This document shows, piece by piece, positions 16,488 through 25,527 of a stretch of DNA of 64,000 nucleotides (position 1 is the stretch's first letter; each line of letters begins with the position of its first letter). The notes below the pieces were generated by a model. It worked only from the letters and a program-made list of their open reading frames with translations. It had not been told where the DNA came from and did not search any database. The position numbers and the translations under genes were made by a program. This stretch comes from Prevotella sp. P5-92 (lineage in GTDB: Bacteria; Bacteroidota; Bacteroidia; Bacteroidales; Bacteroidaceae), in contig NZ_NPJG01000038.1 in NCBI RefSeq assembly GCF_002251245.1, forward strand, positions 1-64,000, written 5' to 3'.

Positions 16488-17147
16488 GTGTGCCACGAGG
16501 CACACATCTATATATAAAGGGTTGGCTGCCTTCCATATAAGATGTAGCCGTAACTGCCAATGAGATGAGAGAAGGTCTCTCGGTGTCGGTGTGCAGGCAC
16601 TGGCATCAAACCCTCTGCAAGCTGCTGCAGTCGGAAACGTTGCGGTGGTGAGCGTTGCAGAGAGGTACGTATTACTGAGCTGAACGCAAGTGAACCATTC
16701 GATGAGGTGTCGTTAATCGTGTTTCAAGTCATGTCAAAAGTCAGTGTCGGACAGTTCTGGCGACAAGCAATGCAATAACCTGTCTATGGCATTGCGGCAT
16801 GCGGCATAGAGGTGGCAGGACAGTAATACAGGCTCGTTGGTGGAACGTGGGAAGCAGAAGTCGGAATGCCAAGGGAAATGCCGAAAGTGACGAACAAGGC
16901 AGAAACGTACCGAAGTCCGCTTCTGTGGCGGATTGCCCCGTAGTAGCGTTGAAGTGTCTGTAATGGACATGGAGTGAAGGGGGTGACACACTCAAGCAAC
17001 TGGAATTATACAACTCTTAAACAAAGAGGAGGATATGATGAAAGAAGCATATGCACAAAGCATAGAGTGTGAATAGCCGTGTGAGGGGAGACTTTCACGC
17101 ACAGTTCTGTGAGAGGGTGAGGGTGAAACTCCCTCGCTCTACTCGAC
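16488..17147 (+). mobile_element. ORF-less group II intron, copy 2
   Basis: The first 150 bases are nearly identical to copy 1 (start GTGTGCCACGAGG). It keeps two blocks absent from copy 1 (about 16640-16712 and 16775-17011). The reverse-transcriptase stub and its GAGGAGG site are present (17030-17045), with the same deletion of the RT gene. Domain V at 17074-17107 carries two changes against copy 1: the first base is T instead of G, and CACGG is CACAG. Both fall in the basal helix. Both intron copies have the same flanks (TGTACCTGTCC before, CCTGT after), so both homed to the same repeat. Confidence 0.82.
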
Positions 17148-17515
17148 CCTGTCCCTTTATAAGAATGCATCACGCCTATTGCGTGATTGCATTGCTATGA
17201 ATACTATCAGAGGCATCCATATATCTACGGACACCCTGTCACATATTATTCTTGTTACGTTATATCCATGAAAGTTTCCTACGCTTTTGGCTGAACGCGA
17301 ATAATAGCGAATGCTTTTGTTTACCCACAATGTTATTGGAAATCATCGGAAGGAGCCATTGGCTCACCGGAATGAAACCCGCACCAAAGGTACGAATAAT
17401 ATGCGAAAAGAGAAAACTTTTAGAGGATATTTTTCTCAGAAGAGCATAATTTTAACACTTCCCCTTTGATAATTCATAAAAAAGCAGTATATTTGCAGCG
17501 AAAAATATTATATAT
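17148..17515 (+). other. Intergenic region with hairpin and promoter
   Basis: Holds the 3' flank of the intron (CCTGTCCC), then an imperfect hairpin near 17166-17198 (AATGCATCACGC and GCGTGATTGCATT) that could end the upstream transcript, and a -7 element TATATTTG at 17488-17495 for the DUF3791 gene. A 65-codon frame at 17252-17449 has no family match and is probably not a gene. Confidence 0.5.
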
Positions 17516-17752
17516 ATGATAGAACAAAATATTCATAATAATGAAGCTGAAAAAGTACATTTTGCAGTGATGGCAATAGGAGCCGCTGCTGACCTAATGG
17601 GGATTACCCCTTCGGAAATGCACAATCGCCTTGATAAGGTGGGGCTTGTCAAGAACCTACTCTTTGATTTATATGATGTAGAACACACCCAAAGCTTGGA
17701 GTATGTGGCAGAGGATGTTGTTGAAGCTCTAAATAATTGGGAAAAAACATAA
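17516..17752 (+). CDS. DUF3791 protein
   Basis: 78 residues of the DUF3791 family. The family pattern is clear: HFAVMAIGAAADLMG, then a helix-turn region (TPSEMHNRLDKVGLVKNLLF) and DLYDVEHTQSLEYVAEDVVE. DUF3791 genes commonly sit beside DUF3990 genes, whose products resemble ADP-ribosyltransferases, in a toxin-antitoxin-like arrangement. Here the DUF3990 gene follows 14 bases later but is only a remnant. The promoter is TATATTTG at 17488-17495. The protein may bind and restrain the partner; this is inference from context. Confidence 0.8.
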   Translation: MIEQNIHNNEAEKVHFAVMAIGAAADLMGITPSEMHNRLDKVGLVKNLLFDLYDVEHTQSLEYVAEDVVEALNNWEKT

Positions 17753-17766
17753 TAATTCTTATTCTT

Positions 17767-17841
17767 ATGATACTGTTTCATGGTTCAATACATAAAATTG
17801 ACAAATATCTCAAGTTCATCGGATCAAAAGAATTAATATAA
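17767..17841 (+). pseudogene. DUF3990 gene remnant (24 codons)
   Basis: The frame begins MILFHGSIHKIDK, the characteristic start of DUF3990 proteins (MILYHGS-type), and then runs out after LKFIGSKELI. A full gene is about 150-190 residues. The rest of the ART-like domain has been deleted, so no active toxin can be made. Confidence 0.7.
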
Positions 17842-17857
17842 AAAGGAGGATTTTGCA

Positions 17858-18058
17858 ATGAGAAAAGATGTACTTTGGAGAAAAACAGGAAGAATCATCA
17901 TGATGTTGTCCGAAGAACTTGACATATCTCCAGCAAGGGCACTGAACCTGTTTTACAACTCGGAAACGTGCAAGCAACTCTGCGATGACAGGATTGAATT
18001 GTATCTTATGAGCGACAAATATATTGTCGATAACATAATAAATGAAATAAAAACGTGA
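17858..18058 (+). CDS. Small DUF3791-like protein
   Basis: 66 residues (MRKDVLWRKTGRIIMMLSEE) after a strong purine-rich leader (AAAAGGAGG). The pattern LDISPARALNLFYNSETCKQ ... YLMSDKYIVDNIINEI matches short proteins that flank DUF3990 genes. They are usually also labelled DUF3791. With the first DUF3791 gene it brackets the DUF3990 remnant, which preserves the usual three-gene order around a missing middle. Confidence 0.7.
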   Translation: MRKDVLWRKTGRIIMMLSEELDISPARALNLFYNSETCKQLCDDRIELYLMSDKYIVDNIINEIKT

Positions 18059-18070
18059 TATTTGCAGAAC

Positions 18071-18096
18071 AGGACAGGGGACAGGTCATGAAGTGA
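18071..18096. repeat. Copy of the GGGGACAGGTCA repeat
   Basis: AGGACAGGGGACAGGTCATG followed by AAGTGA. It resembles the outer flank of the IS3 remnant at 6687-6717 read on the minus strand. Confidence 0.55.
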
Positions 18097-18202
18097 CAGA
18101 CAATGGGACTCCGGCACTGACTAGTTACAGAAGGGTCATCATCCGCCCAAAACGATGACAGGCCAATAAACGAACATATTACCATTTTAAACCAAATATC
18201 CA

Positions 18203-19702
18203 ATGAAAAAGAAAAACATCCAGACTCCCATTTTATCAATGGTCATTGCTGCATGTATGATATCTCACCAGCAAAATGCGCAGGCCGGAGAAAATCCGTC
18301 CCTGCAAAATGATTCCGTGCCTTATGTAACCATGCCGGACGTTTCCCCTAAACTCACCACAGGAGATGGAAATCCCCTACTGGATTTTATGTTTACAGCG
18401 GATCCAACTGCAGTAGAATATAAAGGCAGACTCTATGTGTACGCAACAAACGATCAGCAACAATATGAGACAATAGGCGGTTACGGAAAAAACTCCTACG
18501 AATACATCAAATCTCTGGTGATGATATCTACCGATGACATGACAAACTGGACCTATCACGGAATTATTAAAACAGACAGCATCGCCCCATGGATAAAAAC
18601 ATCATGGGCACCGTCGGTCACAAAACGTGAGGAAGCGGACGGCAAGACTCACTTCTACCTCTATTTCTCCAATAGCGGGGATGGAACCGCAGTGCTGACA
18701 TCCACATCCCCCATAGGACCGTGGTCAAGCCCACTGAATCATAGTTTGGTAGATACAAACACTCCCGGCATAGCAGGAGAATGCAAAGCCGCTTTCGATC
18801 CGGGTGTAGTCATCGATGACAAAGGAAAAGGTTGGCTGACAGTAGGCGGAGGATGTGCTCGCATTATGCGTTTGGGAAAAGACATGATTAGTGTGGATGG
18901 CCCGATAACCCCCATCAACGCTCCCCATCATTTCGAAGCTAACGAATTAAACTACATCAACGGCACATACGTTTATACTTATAACATAGATTGGCAAGAT
19001 TTTAGCGACTGGCCTCTCCCGACAGAGAAACCAACCATCTGTTGCATGAGTTACATGACTAGCAAGACTCCGCTGGTAAGCGAAAGTTGGCAATACCAGC
19101 ACAACTATATGAAAAACCCTGGAGAATATGGATTTGACTTCAGCAACAATCATACACATCTACACAAATACCGCGGGAAATGGTATATATTCTATCACAC
19201 AATGAGTTTGCAACATAGTTTCAATACAACAGCTGGTTTTCGTAATGTTTGTGTCGATAAAATACAAATCGACGAGAATACTGTGAATATCCACATGGGT
19301 AATCAGACTCTGAAAGGCGTAAAACAGATACAGTCTATGAATCCGTTCATCATCCAGCAGGCCGAAACCACAGCAGCCACACAAGGCGTCAAGTTCACAA
19401 ATGGAAAAAGGATCGGAGACATGTATGCCGTCACCGTTCCCAACAAGACTGGCATCATTGCTGTCAGAGGTGTGGAATTCAACAAAGCACCTTCCAGTCT
19501 GAAAATTAAGGCATCCGGAAACGGAATCATAGAAGTCCGCCGGGATAGGCCGGACGGAGAAGTCATAGCTTCAATCAAAGTCAGTACCCCGCAAATGAAA
19601 CTCATAGAATCCCAACTTCAAACGAATATGACAGGCACAATGGACCTCTGTTTTGTCCTAAAAGGAAACAATATCACATTCGACGAATGGAAGTTCAAAT
19701 GA
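18203..19702 (+). CDS. Glycoside hydrolase family 43 enzyme
   Basis: 499 residues with an N-terminal signal (MKKKNIQTPILSMVIAACMI, cleavage near NAQA). The five-bladed GH43 propeller spans about residues 60-360. The three conserved acids can be placed: D67 in FTADPTAVEYKGRLYVYA, D199 in AAFDPGVVIDDKG and E245 in HHFEANELNYINGTY. The C-terminal 120 residues form a beta-rich module, possibly carbohydrate binding. GH43 enzymes cut arabinose or xylose side chains or arabinan. The exact substrate cannot be told, though the length and motif spacing fit arabinofuranosidase/xylosidase types. It stands alone, with no SusC/D genes beside it, in the accessory region. Confidence 0.88.
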   Translation: MKKKNIQTPILSMVIAACMISHQQNAQAGENPSLQNDSVPYVTMPDVSPKLTTGDGNPLLDFMFTADPTAVEYKGRLYVYATNDQQQYETIGGYGKNSYEYIKSLVMISTDDMTNWTYHGIIKTDSIAPWIKTSWAPSVTKREEADGKTHFYLYFSNSGDGTAVLTSTSPIGPWSSPLNHSLVDTNTPGIAGECKAAFDPGVVIDDKGKGWLTVGGGCARIMRLGKDMISVDGPITPINAPHHFEANELNYINGTYVYTYNIDWQDFSDWPLPTEKPTICCMSYMTSKTPLVSESWQYQHNYMKNPGEYGFDFSNNHTHLHKYRGKWYIFYHTMSLQHSFNTTAGFRNVCVDKIQIDENTVNIHMGNQTLKGVKQIQSMNPFIIQQAETTAATQGVKFTNGKRIGDMYAVTVPNKTGIIAVRGVEFNKAPSSLKIKASGNGIIEVRRDRPDGEVIASIKVSTPQMKLIESQLQTNMTGTMDLCFVLKGNNITFDEWKFK

Positions 19703-19720
19703 TACCTTCCAGATGGCAAA

Positions 19721-19751
19721 GAGGGTGCATTGCCCATTACGGCACACCCTC
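19721..19751 (+). terminator. Possible terminator after GH43 gene
   Basis: GAGGGTG (19721-19727) pairs with CACCCTC (19745-19751) across a 17-base loop; only a weak T-rich tail follows. Confidence 0.4.
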
Positions 19752-19813
19752 CTTTAACTTCCTATACGTATCCCGCGCCGAGGAGACTGTACATGAACGG
19801 GGCAGGGTTCACT

Positions 19814-20714
19814 TCAGTTGTTGTCGGCGGGGGTGGGGCGGTCTTGAATCAGGCGATATTTTTCGTATTCACCTTTGGCCTTCTCTTCTGCCTGATCATG
19901 AGACACGCGTCCTGCATCGGGAAGGATGTCACGGTCGTTGAAGGACAGAAATTTGCACAATAGCTCTTTCCAGTCGCTCATCGTCAAGTGCAAATCCCTT
20001 TACAATGTATTCCTTCAGTACTTTTGCCGACCAGATGCGAAACTGTGTGGCCTCGTAGCTATTTACCCTATATCCCACAGCTATCACGACATCAAGATTG
20101 TAGAGTGTCACGCCTTGTTCTTCCCATTGTTCCGAGGAAATTCGAATTTTTCGAATTGCATCGGACAAATGGACTTCTCCTGATTCATCTATCTGTTTCA
20201 AGTGATAATTAATGGTAGAAACCGCCGTGCCAAAAAGTTCCGCCATGCGTTGTTGCGAGAGCCAGAAAGTGTCTTGATTGAATAGTACTGAAACATTCAC
20301 CTTGCCTGTGGAGGAACGGTAGATGAGGACATTGCCTTCCATACCTTTGGCAAGTTCGTTGCCTGTCAGAGTGCCTTGGAAATACTCTCGTGCCATCTTC
20401 ACCATGGGTTTGCGTTGGTCGGCGTTACAGGCAATGCCCATGCAAGCCGTATGTGAAAGCAGCAGGCTGGTTACTCGTCGGGATGTGCCATTACCCAGCC
20501 GGGCCATTTCTTCTATCTCGCGAAAATGATTGTTTCGAGTCAATCCGCGTTCCACTTGAAGGGCGTGTGCCACCTTGTCAATGAGCCGTTCGAAATTCCA
20601 GTATTTCGTATAGCCCATGACTTTGGCAAGCTGACGTGAGTTCCACCACTCACTGCCGCTCTCGTCTGTGATCTTGATTTCCTCAAAGGGCGATTTCATT
20701 TCTTCTGCTTCCAT
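19814..20714 (-). pseudogene. DinD-RhuM fusion gene, frameshifted and internally shortened
   Basis: The first 261 codons (20714-19929) encode a DinD-like N-terminal domain (WWNSRQLAKVMGYTKYWNFE, residues 24-43). A RhuM-family domain follows (LYNLDVVIAVGYRVNSYEAT, then FRIWSAKVLKEYIVKGFALD). After LDDERLERAIVQ the frame ends. The next frame continues with a recognisable RhuM C-terminus (FLSFNDRDILPDAGRVSHDQ ... EYEKYRLIQDR) to a stop at 19814. The long middle part of RhuM is missing, so a deletion with a frame change is likely. Such genes are usual in genomic islands. Confidence 0.75.
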
Positions 20715-21146
20715 CAGTAATCATATTTTGCGCAAAGTTAACAATAACATTTCATATCTCCAAACTTTTTGTGGAAAAATGTAGGTCAAAAGATGACAAA
20801 GATGTCAATGTCCTATAGGACCGGAACAAGCGAGGCGGGAGCCTGGCTTCCCCTCTCTTTGTTTCGTTATGTTGGGATGTTTCTTTTGTCTTGGCGTACA
20901 GATGTTTGTCTTGTGGTGACAGATGTTAGTCTTGTGGTGACAGATAAATCTCTCTGTCACCACATCTGTCACCTTGTAAGAAGCTGTATTATAGTTTATT
21001 ACTGCTGAAAGGTGACAGATGACATATAAAACAAAGTTTATCACGCGCGAGAGGCCGTAGTGATTCGCTTTGCATACGTCTAAACAAAGTTTTTTCTTCA
21101 GTAATATAAAAAGGAGAAAATATTTGGTGGGAAGTTTGATTTTTCG
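20715..21146. other. Intergenic region with repeated GGTGACAGA motif
   Basis: No gene is supported here. The promoter-proximal side carries tandem 21-bp units and five copies of GGTGACAGA(T) in both directions, listed separately. This is the border between the island and the conserved chromosome. Confidence 0.6.
20898..21020. repeat. 21-bp tandem units and GGTGACAGA motifs
   Basis: Two 21-bp units (20898-20918 and 20919-20939) differ at one base. GGTGACAGAT occurs at 20915, 20936 and 21011, with inverted copies at 20953-20961 (nine bases) and 20964-20973. Units 20936-20944 and 20953-20961 form a 9-bp hairpin. Confidence 0.7.
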
Positions 21147-21154
21147 TAACTTTG
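21147..21154 (+). promoter_or_regulatory. -7 element of envelope operon
   Basis: TAACTTTG, about 23 bases upstream of the first gene of the sulfatase-sigma-epimerase operon. Confidence 0.7.
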
Positions 21155-21176
21155 CAGACGATATATATTATGCTTC

Positions 21177-23024
21177 ATGAAGATGGACAAGAAACGGTTT
21201 ATATATAGTCTGAAAAAGGGATTTGTGTTTTATGCCTTATCGACGATAGCGACAGCACTGTTGATGGTGGGTTTTATTGACGGAACAAGCATTGCCGAAC
21301 TGATGGACGTGGAAGGATGGGTGTTTTTCATCGCATCGTGCATCAGCCATGCCTCTCAGCTGATGTTGGTGCCGTACGCCTTGTTTGTGGTGCTTCTTGC
21401 GCTGCAACTGCCAAGGGTGGCCACTATAACGCAGACGACTGCAGCCACCCTGATCTTCATCCTCCTACTGCTTGACAGTCAGGTGTATGCCATATATCGT
21501 TTCCATATCAACGGCATGATACTCGGCATGGTGTTTGGAGACGGCGCGTCGCAGATATTCACCTTCGACACGATGCTCTACTTGAAGGAAGGACTGAGGT
21601 TTCTAGTCGTAGTGGCTGCAATCGTCCTTCTCCAATGGATGGCCCGATATGTGTTGCGGAAAAGGGGAAAGGCGTATGTATGGCCGGTGGCTCTCGCCTT
21701 TGCCGGATGCACGCTCTACGCACATGTATGGCATATCTACGCTTCGTTTATGCAGCACCAGTCGGTGACAAAGAGTGCCGCGCTGATACCCTACTTCTTC
21801 CCCACCACAGCCAACGGCCTGCTGCTGAATATGGGCATCGTGGCACCGGAGAGTTTTGACGACCGGGCGTCGAGCCGGCAGAGTACAGACATCGTATATC
21901 CACTCCACGAGTTAGAGACCGTGAAGCCCGACTCGCTGCCAAACATTGTGCTCATTGCCATAGACTCGTGGAACAGCCGCACGCTCACACCCGAGTGTAT
22001 GCCAAACGTGTATCGTTTTGCGGAGCAGAACCAATGGTTTACCAACCACCTCAGTTCGAGCAACGGCACGCGAAGCAGCATCTTCGGCATCTTCTTCGGT
22101 CTTTCGTGCTACTACTGGGAGTCGTTTGTCCCGAGCCATGTCTATCCGCTGTTTATCGACCGACTGATAGAGTTAGGCTATAAGTGCCAAACCTATCCCA
22201 GCGCCACGCTGCTCGACCCGCCCTTTGACAAAGCCATCTTCGGACGCCTGAAAGGCTTGAACATCACCGTGGAGGGCGACAACGTCTTCGACCGCGACAA
22301 GAAGCTCACCTCGATGTTCGTTTCCGACCTTGGGAAACAAGAAAAAGGGAAACCGTTTTTCTCCTTCCTCTTTTACGACCTCCCACACAGCTTCGAGCTG
22401 ACGGCAGAACAAAACAAGCCCTTCTCGCCGGCATGGAGCTATGCCGACTATACAAAGCTGAACAACGACCTCGACCCGACGCCATTCTGGAACCTTTACC
22501 GCAACTGCTGTCATCAAGACGACAAGATGATAGGCGAAGTGCTGAAGGCCCTCGACGAAGGCGGGCACCTTGACAATACCATCGTCATCTTGACTGGCGA
22601 CCACAGCCAGGAGTTTAACGAGAACCGCCGCAACTACTGGGGACACAACAGCAACTTCTCCGTCAACCAGACAGGAGTGCCGTTGGTATGTCATTTCCCG
22701 GGAGCGGAGGCCGCCAAATACAAGCATCGCACCACCCACTACGACATTGTGCCGACGCTGATGTCGCACTACTTGGGAGTGAGAAACCCGGCTGACGACT
22801 ACTCCATGGGGCGCTCGCTGCACGACACCACACCCCGGCGCTGGCATCTCGTGGGCAGCAACCTCAACTATGCCTTCATCATAGGCGGCGACACGATACT
22901 GGAGAAGAAGGCTGAGGGAGCATTAGAGGTGTTTGACCCGAAGATGAAACCCGTCACCGACTTCAAGATGCCCGTGAAGGAGTTTGACGAAGCTATCAAG
23001 AACATGAACAAGTTTTTCAAATGA
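21177..23024 (+). CDS. PbgA/YejM-like (DUF3413) membrane sulfatase-fold protein
   Basis: 615 residues: five membrane segments in the first 190 residues, then a periplasmic alkaline-phosphatase/sulfatase-fold domain. The domain begins LPNIVLIAIDSWNSR (D263) and contains SSNGTRSSIFGIFFGLSCYY (T298 at the nucleophile site). That segment closely resembles YejM/PbgA, the E. coli inner-membrane protein that senses LPS and controls LpxC stability. Metal-site residues further on (TGDHSQEFNENRR) are present, so hydrolase or phosphoglycerol transferase activity is possible. The start could also be ATG 21183. The stop overlaps the next gene by four bases (ATGA). Envelope lipid sensing or modification is the likely field. 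Confidence 0.82.
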   Translation: MKMDKKRFIYSLKKGFVFYALSTIATALLMVGFIDGTSIAELMDVEGWVFFIASCISHASQLMLVPYALFVVLLALQLPRVATITQTTAATLIFILLLLDSQVYAIYRFHINGMILGMVFGDGASQIFTFDTMLYLKEGLRFLVVVAAIVLLQWMARYVLRKRGKAYVWPVALAFAGCTLYAHVWHIYASFMQHQSVTKSAALIPYFFPTTANGLLLNMGIVAPESFDDRASSRQSTDIVYPLHELETVKPDSLPNIVLIAIDSWNSRTLTPECMPNVYRFAEQNQWFTNHLSSSNGTRSSIFGIFFGLSCYYWESFVPSHVYPLFIDRLIELGYKCQTYPSATLLDPPFDKAIFGRLKGLNITVEGDNVFDRDKKLTSMFVSDLGKQEKGKPFFSFLFYDLPHSFELTAEQNKPFSPAWSYADYTKLNNDLDPTPFWNLYRNCCHQDDKMIGEVLKALDEGGHLDNTIVILTGDHSQEFNENRRNYWGHNSNFSVNQTGVPLVCHFPGAEAAKYKHRTTHYDIVPTLMSHYLGVRNPADDYSMGRSLHDTTPRRWHLVGSNLNYAFIIGGDTILEKKAEGALEVFDPKMKPVTDFKMPVKEFDEAIKNMNKFFK

Positions 23025-24910
23025 TGAGAACGAGGATACTATATATCATCAAGCTCTATCTCGCCATCGTGACGATATTCATCGCACAGAAGACAGTGTT
23101 CATGATGGCCGACGCACCTGAAGGCAACGACTATGGTGTGGCACAATGGATGGAGGTGATCACAAACGGACTGCTGCTCGATGTGCCCATGACGGGATAT
23201 ATCGTGGCATTGCCCCTGATTGCCATAATGGCTACGGTATGGATAGGAAAGGAGATAAGACTGCGACGCGTCGTCACACCTTATTACATATTAATAGCCA
23301 TTGCCGTAGGCACGATATTCGTCTCCGACCTGGCACTCTACCCCTTCTGGCAGTTTAAGCTCGACGCACTTGCCGTGAGCTATCTCGAGTCGCCGGGCGG
23401 AGCCTTTGCCAGCGTGTCGGCAGGCTTTGTAGTACTGCATGTGGTGTATGCCCTGTTGGCGACAGTGGCCATCACGGTCCTGCTCGTATATGTCACGCCT
23501 ACAAGGCTTTATGCCATCAAGAGCAAGAAGGAGCGATGGCTGATGACGGCAGGCTTCGTGTTGCTGCTGCCAGCATACGTCATCTCGATACGTGGCGGCG
23601 TAGGCGAATCGACGGCAAACATAGGCAAGGTGTATTTCTCTTCCGACACGTTCCTCAACCATGCCGCCGTGAACCCCACATTCAGCCTCATCTACTCGCT
23701 CGACAAGACCGACGACTACGCTTCGGAGTTTGACTATTTCGACGAGGAAGAGAGGGCGAAGATCGTTGACGGACTGCTATCCGGCACACCGACAACGACA
23801 ACCGCTTCCCCCTCGACGCCACTCTCCCTCAATGACTCAACAGCCACACCGCCCAACATCATCGTGATACTCATGGAAGGCTTTGGAGGACAGTTTGTGG
23901 AGGCAGTCAGCGGGCGAAAGGACATAACACCAAACTACAACCGCCTGGCACGCGAAGGCATACTGTTTACCAACTGCTACTCAAACAGCTTCCGTACCGA
24001 CCGCGGCATGCTATCGACGCTGAGCGGATATCCAGCCTTCCCCACCCTCTCGGTGATGAAGATACCGGCAAAGAGCCGCTCGCTGCCTTGCATAGCATCA
24101 ACGCTGAAAGAAAAAGGATACGAGAACACCTTCCTCTATGGCGGCGACATCAACTTCACCAACATGCAGAGCTATCTGCGCACCGGAGGATATGAGACAA
24201 TAGTGTCTGACGTTGACTTCTCGGCTGACGAGAAAAAGCAAAACCCATGGGGAGCCAACGACGACATCACCTTCAACCGCCTCTACGACATAGTAAGCGG
24301 CAAGCGACACGAGCCGTGGCACGTCTGCTATCTCACGCTCAGCAGCCACGAGCCGTGGGTAGTGCCGTACAAGAGATTCAGCGACCCCGTGCCAAACGCC
24401 TTCGCCTTCACCGACAAATGTCTTGGCGACTTTGTAGAGAAGATACGCAAGACGCCACTGTGGGACAACCTTCTCATAGTATGCATCCCCGACCATGGCT
24501 ACCACTATCCTGAAGACATATCCCACGCCACACATCATCACAACACGATGTTGTGGATAGGCGGCCGGGTGAAACAACACAAGGTAGTGGATACGATCAT
24601 GAACCAGTCGGACATGGCGGCCACACTCCTCGGCAGCCTTGGCATCGACCATTCAGCCTACACCTTCAGCCGCGACATTCTCAGCCCGACATACACCTAT
24701 CCTTATGCCTTCTTCACCTTTAAGGAAGGAATAGGATTCGCTGACAGCACAGGATGCAGCGTCTATGACATCATCAGCGACCGGCAGATGGAAGACCATC
24801 CGGCAGCAAAGGCCAACAACCCGGCCGCAACACAAGAGAGGATAAAAAAGGCAAAAGCACTGTTGCAAACTATATATGACGATATAGGAAAGAGAGGAAT
24901 AAACAAATAA
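23021..24910 (+). CDS. LTA synthase-like sulfatase-family membrane protein
   Basis: 629 residues: five membrane helices up to about residue 190, then an extracytoplasmic sulfatase domain. Metal and nucleophile sites are visible: IIVILMEGFGG (E286), SFRTDRGMLSTLSGYP (T326) and CIPDHGYHYP. This is the lipoteichoic acid synthase/phosphoglycerol transferase superfamily. In Gram-negative Bacteroidetes such enzymes probably transfer phospho-groups to envelope lipids or glycans; the true substrate is not evident. The start ATGATG overlaps the stop of the upstream PbgA-like gene, so the two are translationally coupled. Confidence 0.88.
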   Translation: MMRTRILYIIKLYLAIVTIFIAQKTVFMMADAPEGNDYGVAQWMEVITNGLLLDVPMTGYIVALPLIAIMATVWIGKEIRLRRVVTPYYILIAIAVGTIFVSDLALYPFWQFKLDALAVSYLESPGGAFASVSAGFVVLHVVYALLATVAITVLLVYVTPTRLYAIKSKKERWLMTAGFVLLLPAYVISIRGGVGESTANIGKVYFSSDTFLNHAAVNPTFSLIYSLDKTDDYASEFDYFDEEERAKIVDGLLSGTPTTTTASPSTPLSLNDSTATPPNIIVILMEGFGGQFVEAVSGRKDITPNYNRLAREGILFTNCYSNSFRTDRGMLSTLSGYPAFPTLSVMKIPAKSRSLPCIASTLKEKGYENTFLYGGDINFTNMQSYLRTGGYETIVSDVDFSADEKKQNPWGANDDITFNRLYDIVSGKRHEPWHVCYLTLSSHEPWVVPYKRFSDPVPNAFAFTDKCLGDFVEKIRKTPLWDNLLIVCIPDHGYHYPEDISHATHHHNTMLWIGGRVKQHKVVDTIMNQSDMAATLLGSLGIDHSAYTFSRDILSPTYTYPYAFFTFKEGIGFADSTGCSVYDIISDRQMEDHPAAKANNPAATQERIKKAKALLQTIYDDIGKRGINK

Positions 24911-24922
24911 GAACGATATACA

Positions 24923-25513
24923 ATGAAAGAAGACAGAAACAAACTCGTGACCGAAAACATGGGACTCGTAGTCTCTACGGCACGGAAATATCAAGGACAA
25001 GGCCTGGAGCTCGACGACCTCGTGAGCGAAGGCACCATCGGCATGATAAAAGCAGCCGACAAATACGACCCGGAGCGCGGAGGCTTCGCTGCCTTCGTTC
25101 TTCCAGAGATAAAGAAAAGCATCGAGGCTGCCATTGAACAGCAGGCCGGACTCTATCGTGTGCCCCGCAAGGAGGCCACGCCGACGGAAAAAAGGCGCAG
25201 CATGCCGCTGTCGTATGACGCACCGCTCGGCGGACGGGAGAACATCAACCTTCTCTCGCTCATCATAAACAAAGATGCCACCGACCCTGACAACCACACC
25301 ATTTTCCAGACCTCGATGAACATCATCCGCAACACTCTCGACATTCTCGACAAACGGGAACGAGAGGTGATAACCTGCTACTACGGCATACGCCGCGAAA
25401 AACTCACCCTCAGGGAGATAGCAGCGCAGATGTGCATCAAACGCGAACGGGCACGCCAGATAAGAAACAAGGCTGAACGGAAGATAAAAAAGGCATTGAA
25501 AGGAATATTATAA
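24923..25513 (+). CDS. Small sigma-70 family RNA polymerase sigma factor
   Basis: 196 residues with sigma region 2 (LVSTARKYQGQGLELDDLVS and GTIGMIKAADKYDPERGGFA) and region 4 (RNTLDILDKREREVITCYYG and LREIAAQMCIKRERARQIRN). Region 1 is absent and region 3 is short, so this is a small group-3-like factor rather than RpoD. It starts 12 bases after the LTA-synthase-like gene and ends 14 bases before the epimerase. Co-transcription with two envelope enzymes suggests an envelope-related regulon. No anti-sigma gene is seen. Confidence 0.9.
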   Translation: MKEDRNKLVTENMGLVVSTARKYQGQGLELDDLVSEGTIGMIKAADKYDPERGGFAAFVLPEIKKSIEAAIEQQAGLYRVPRKEATPTEKRRSMPLSYDAPLGGRENINLLSLIINKDATDPDNHTIFQTSMNIIRNTLDILDKREREVITCYYGIRREKLTLREIAAQMCIKRERARQIRNKAERKIKKALKGIL

Positions 25514-25527
25514 CACGACAAAAAAAG

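Noticed and set aside
17252..17449. 65-codon plus-strand frame
   Set aside because: No promoter, no ribosome site and no family match; the composition resembles spacer DNA.
20898..20939. CRISPR array
   Set aside because: The 21-bp units are in tandem with no spacers and no cas genes are near.
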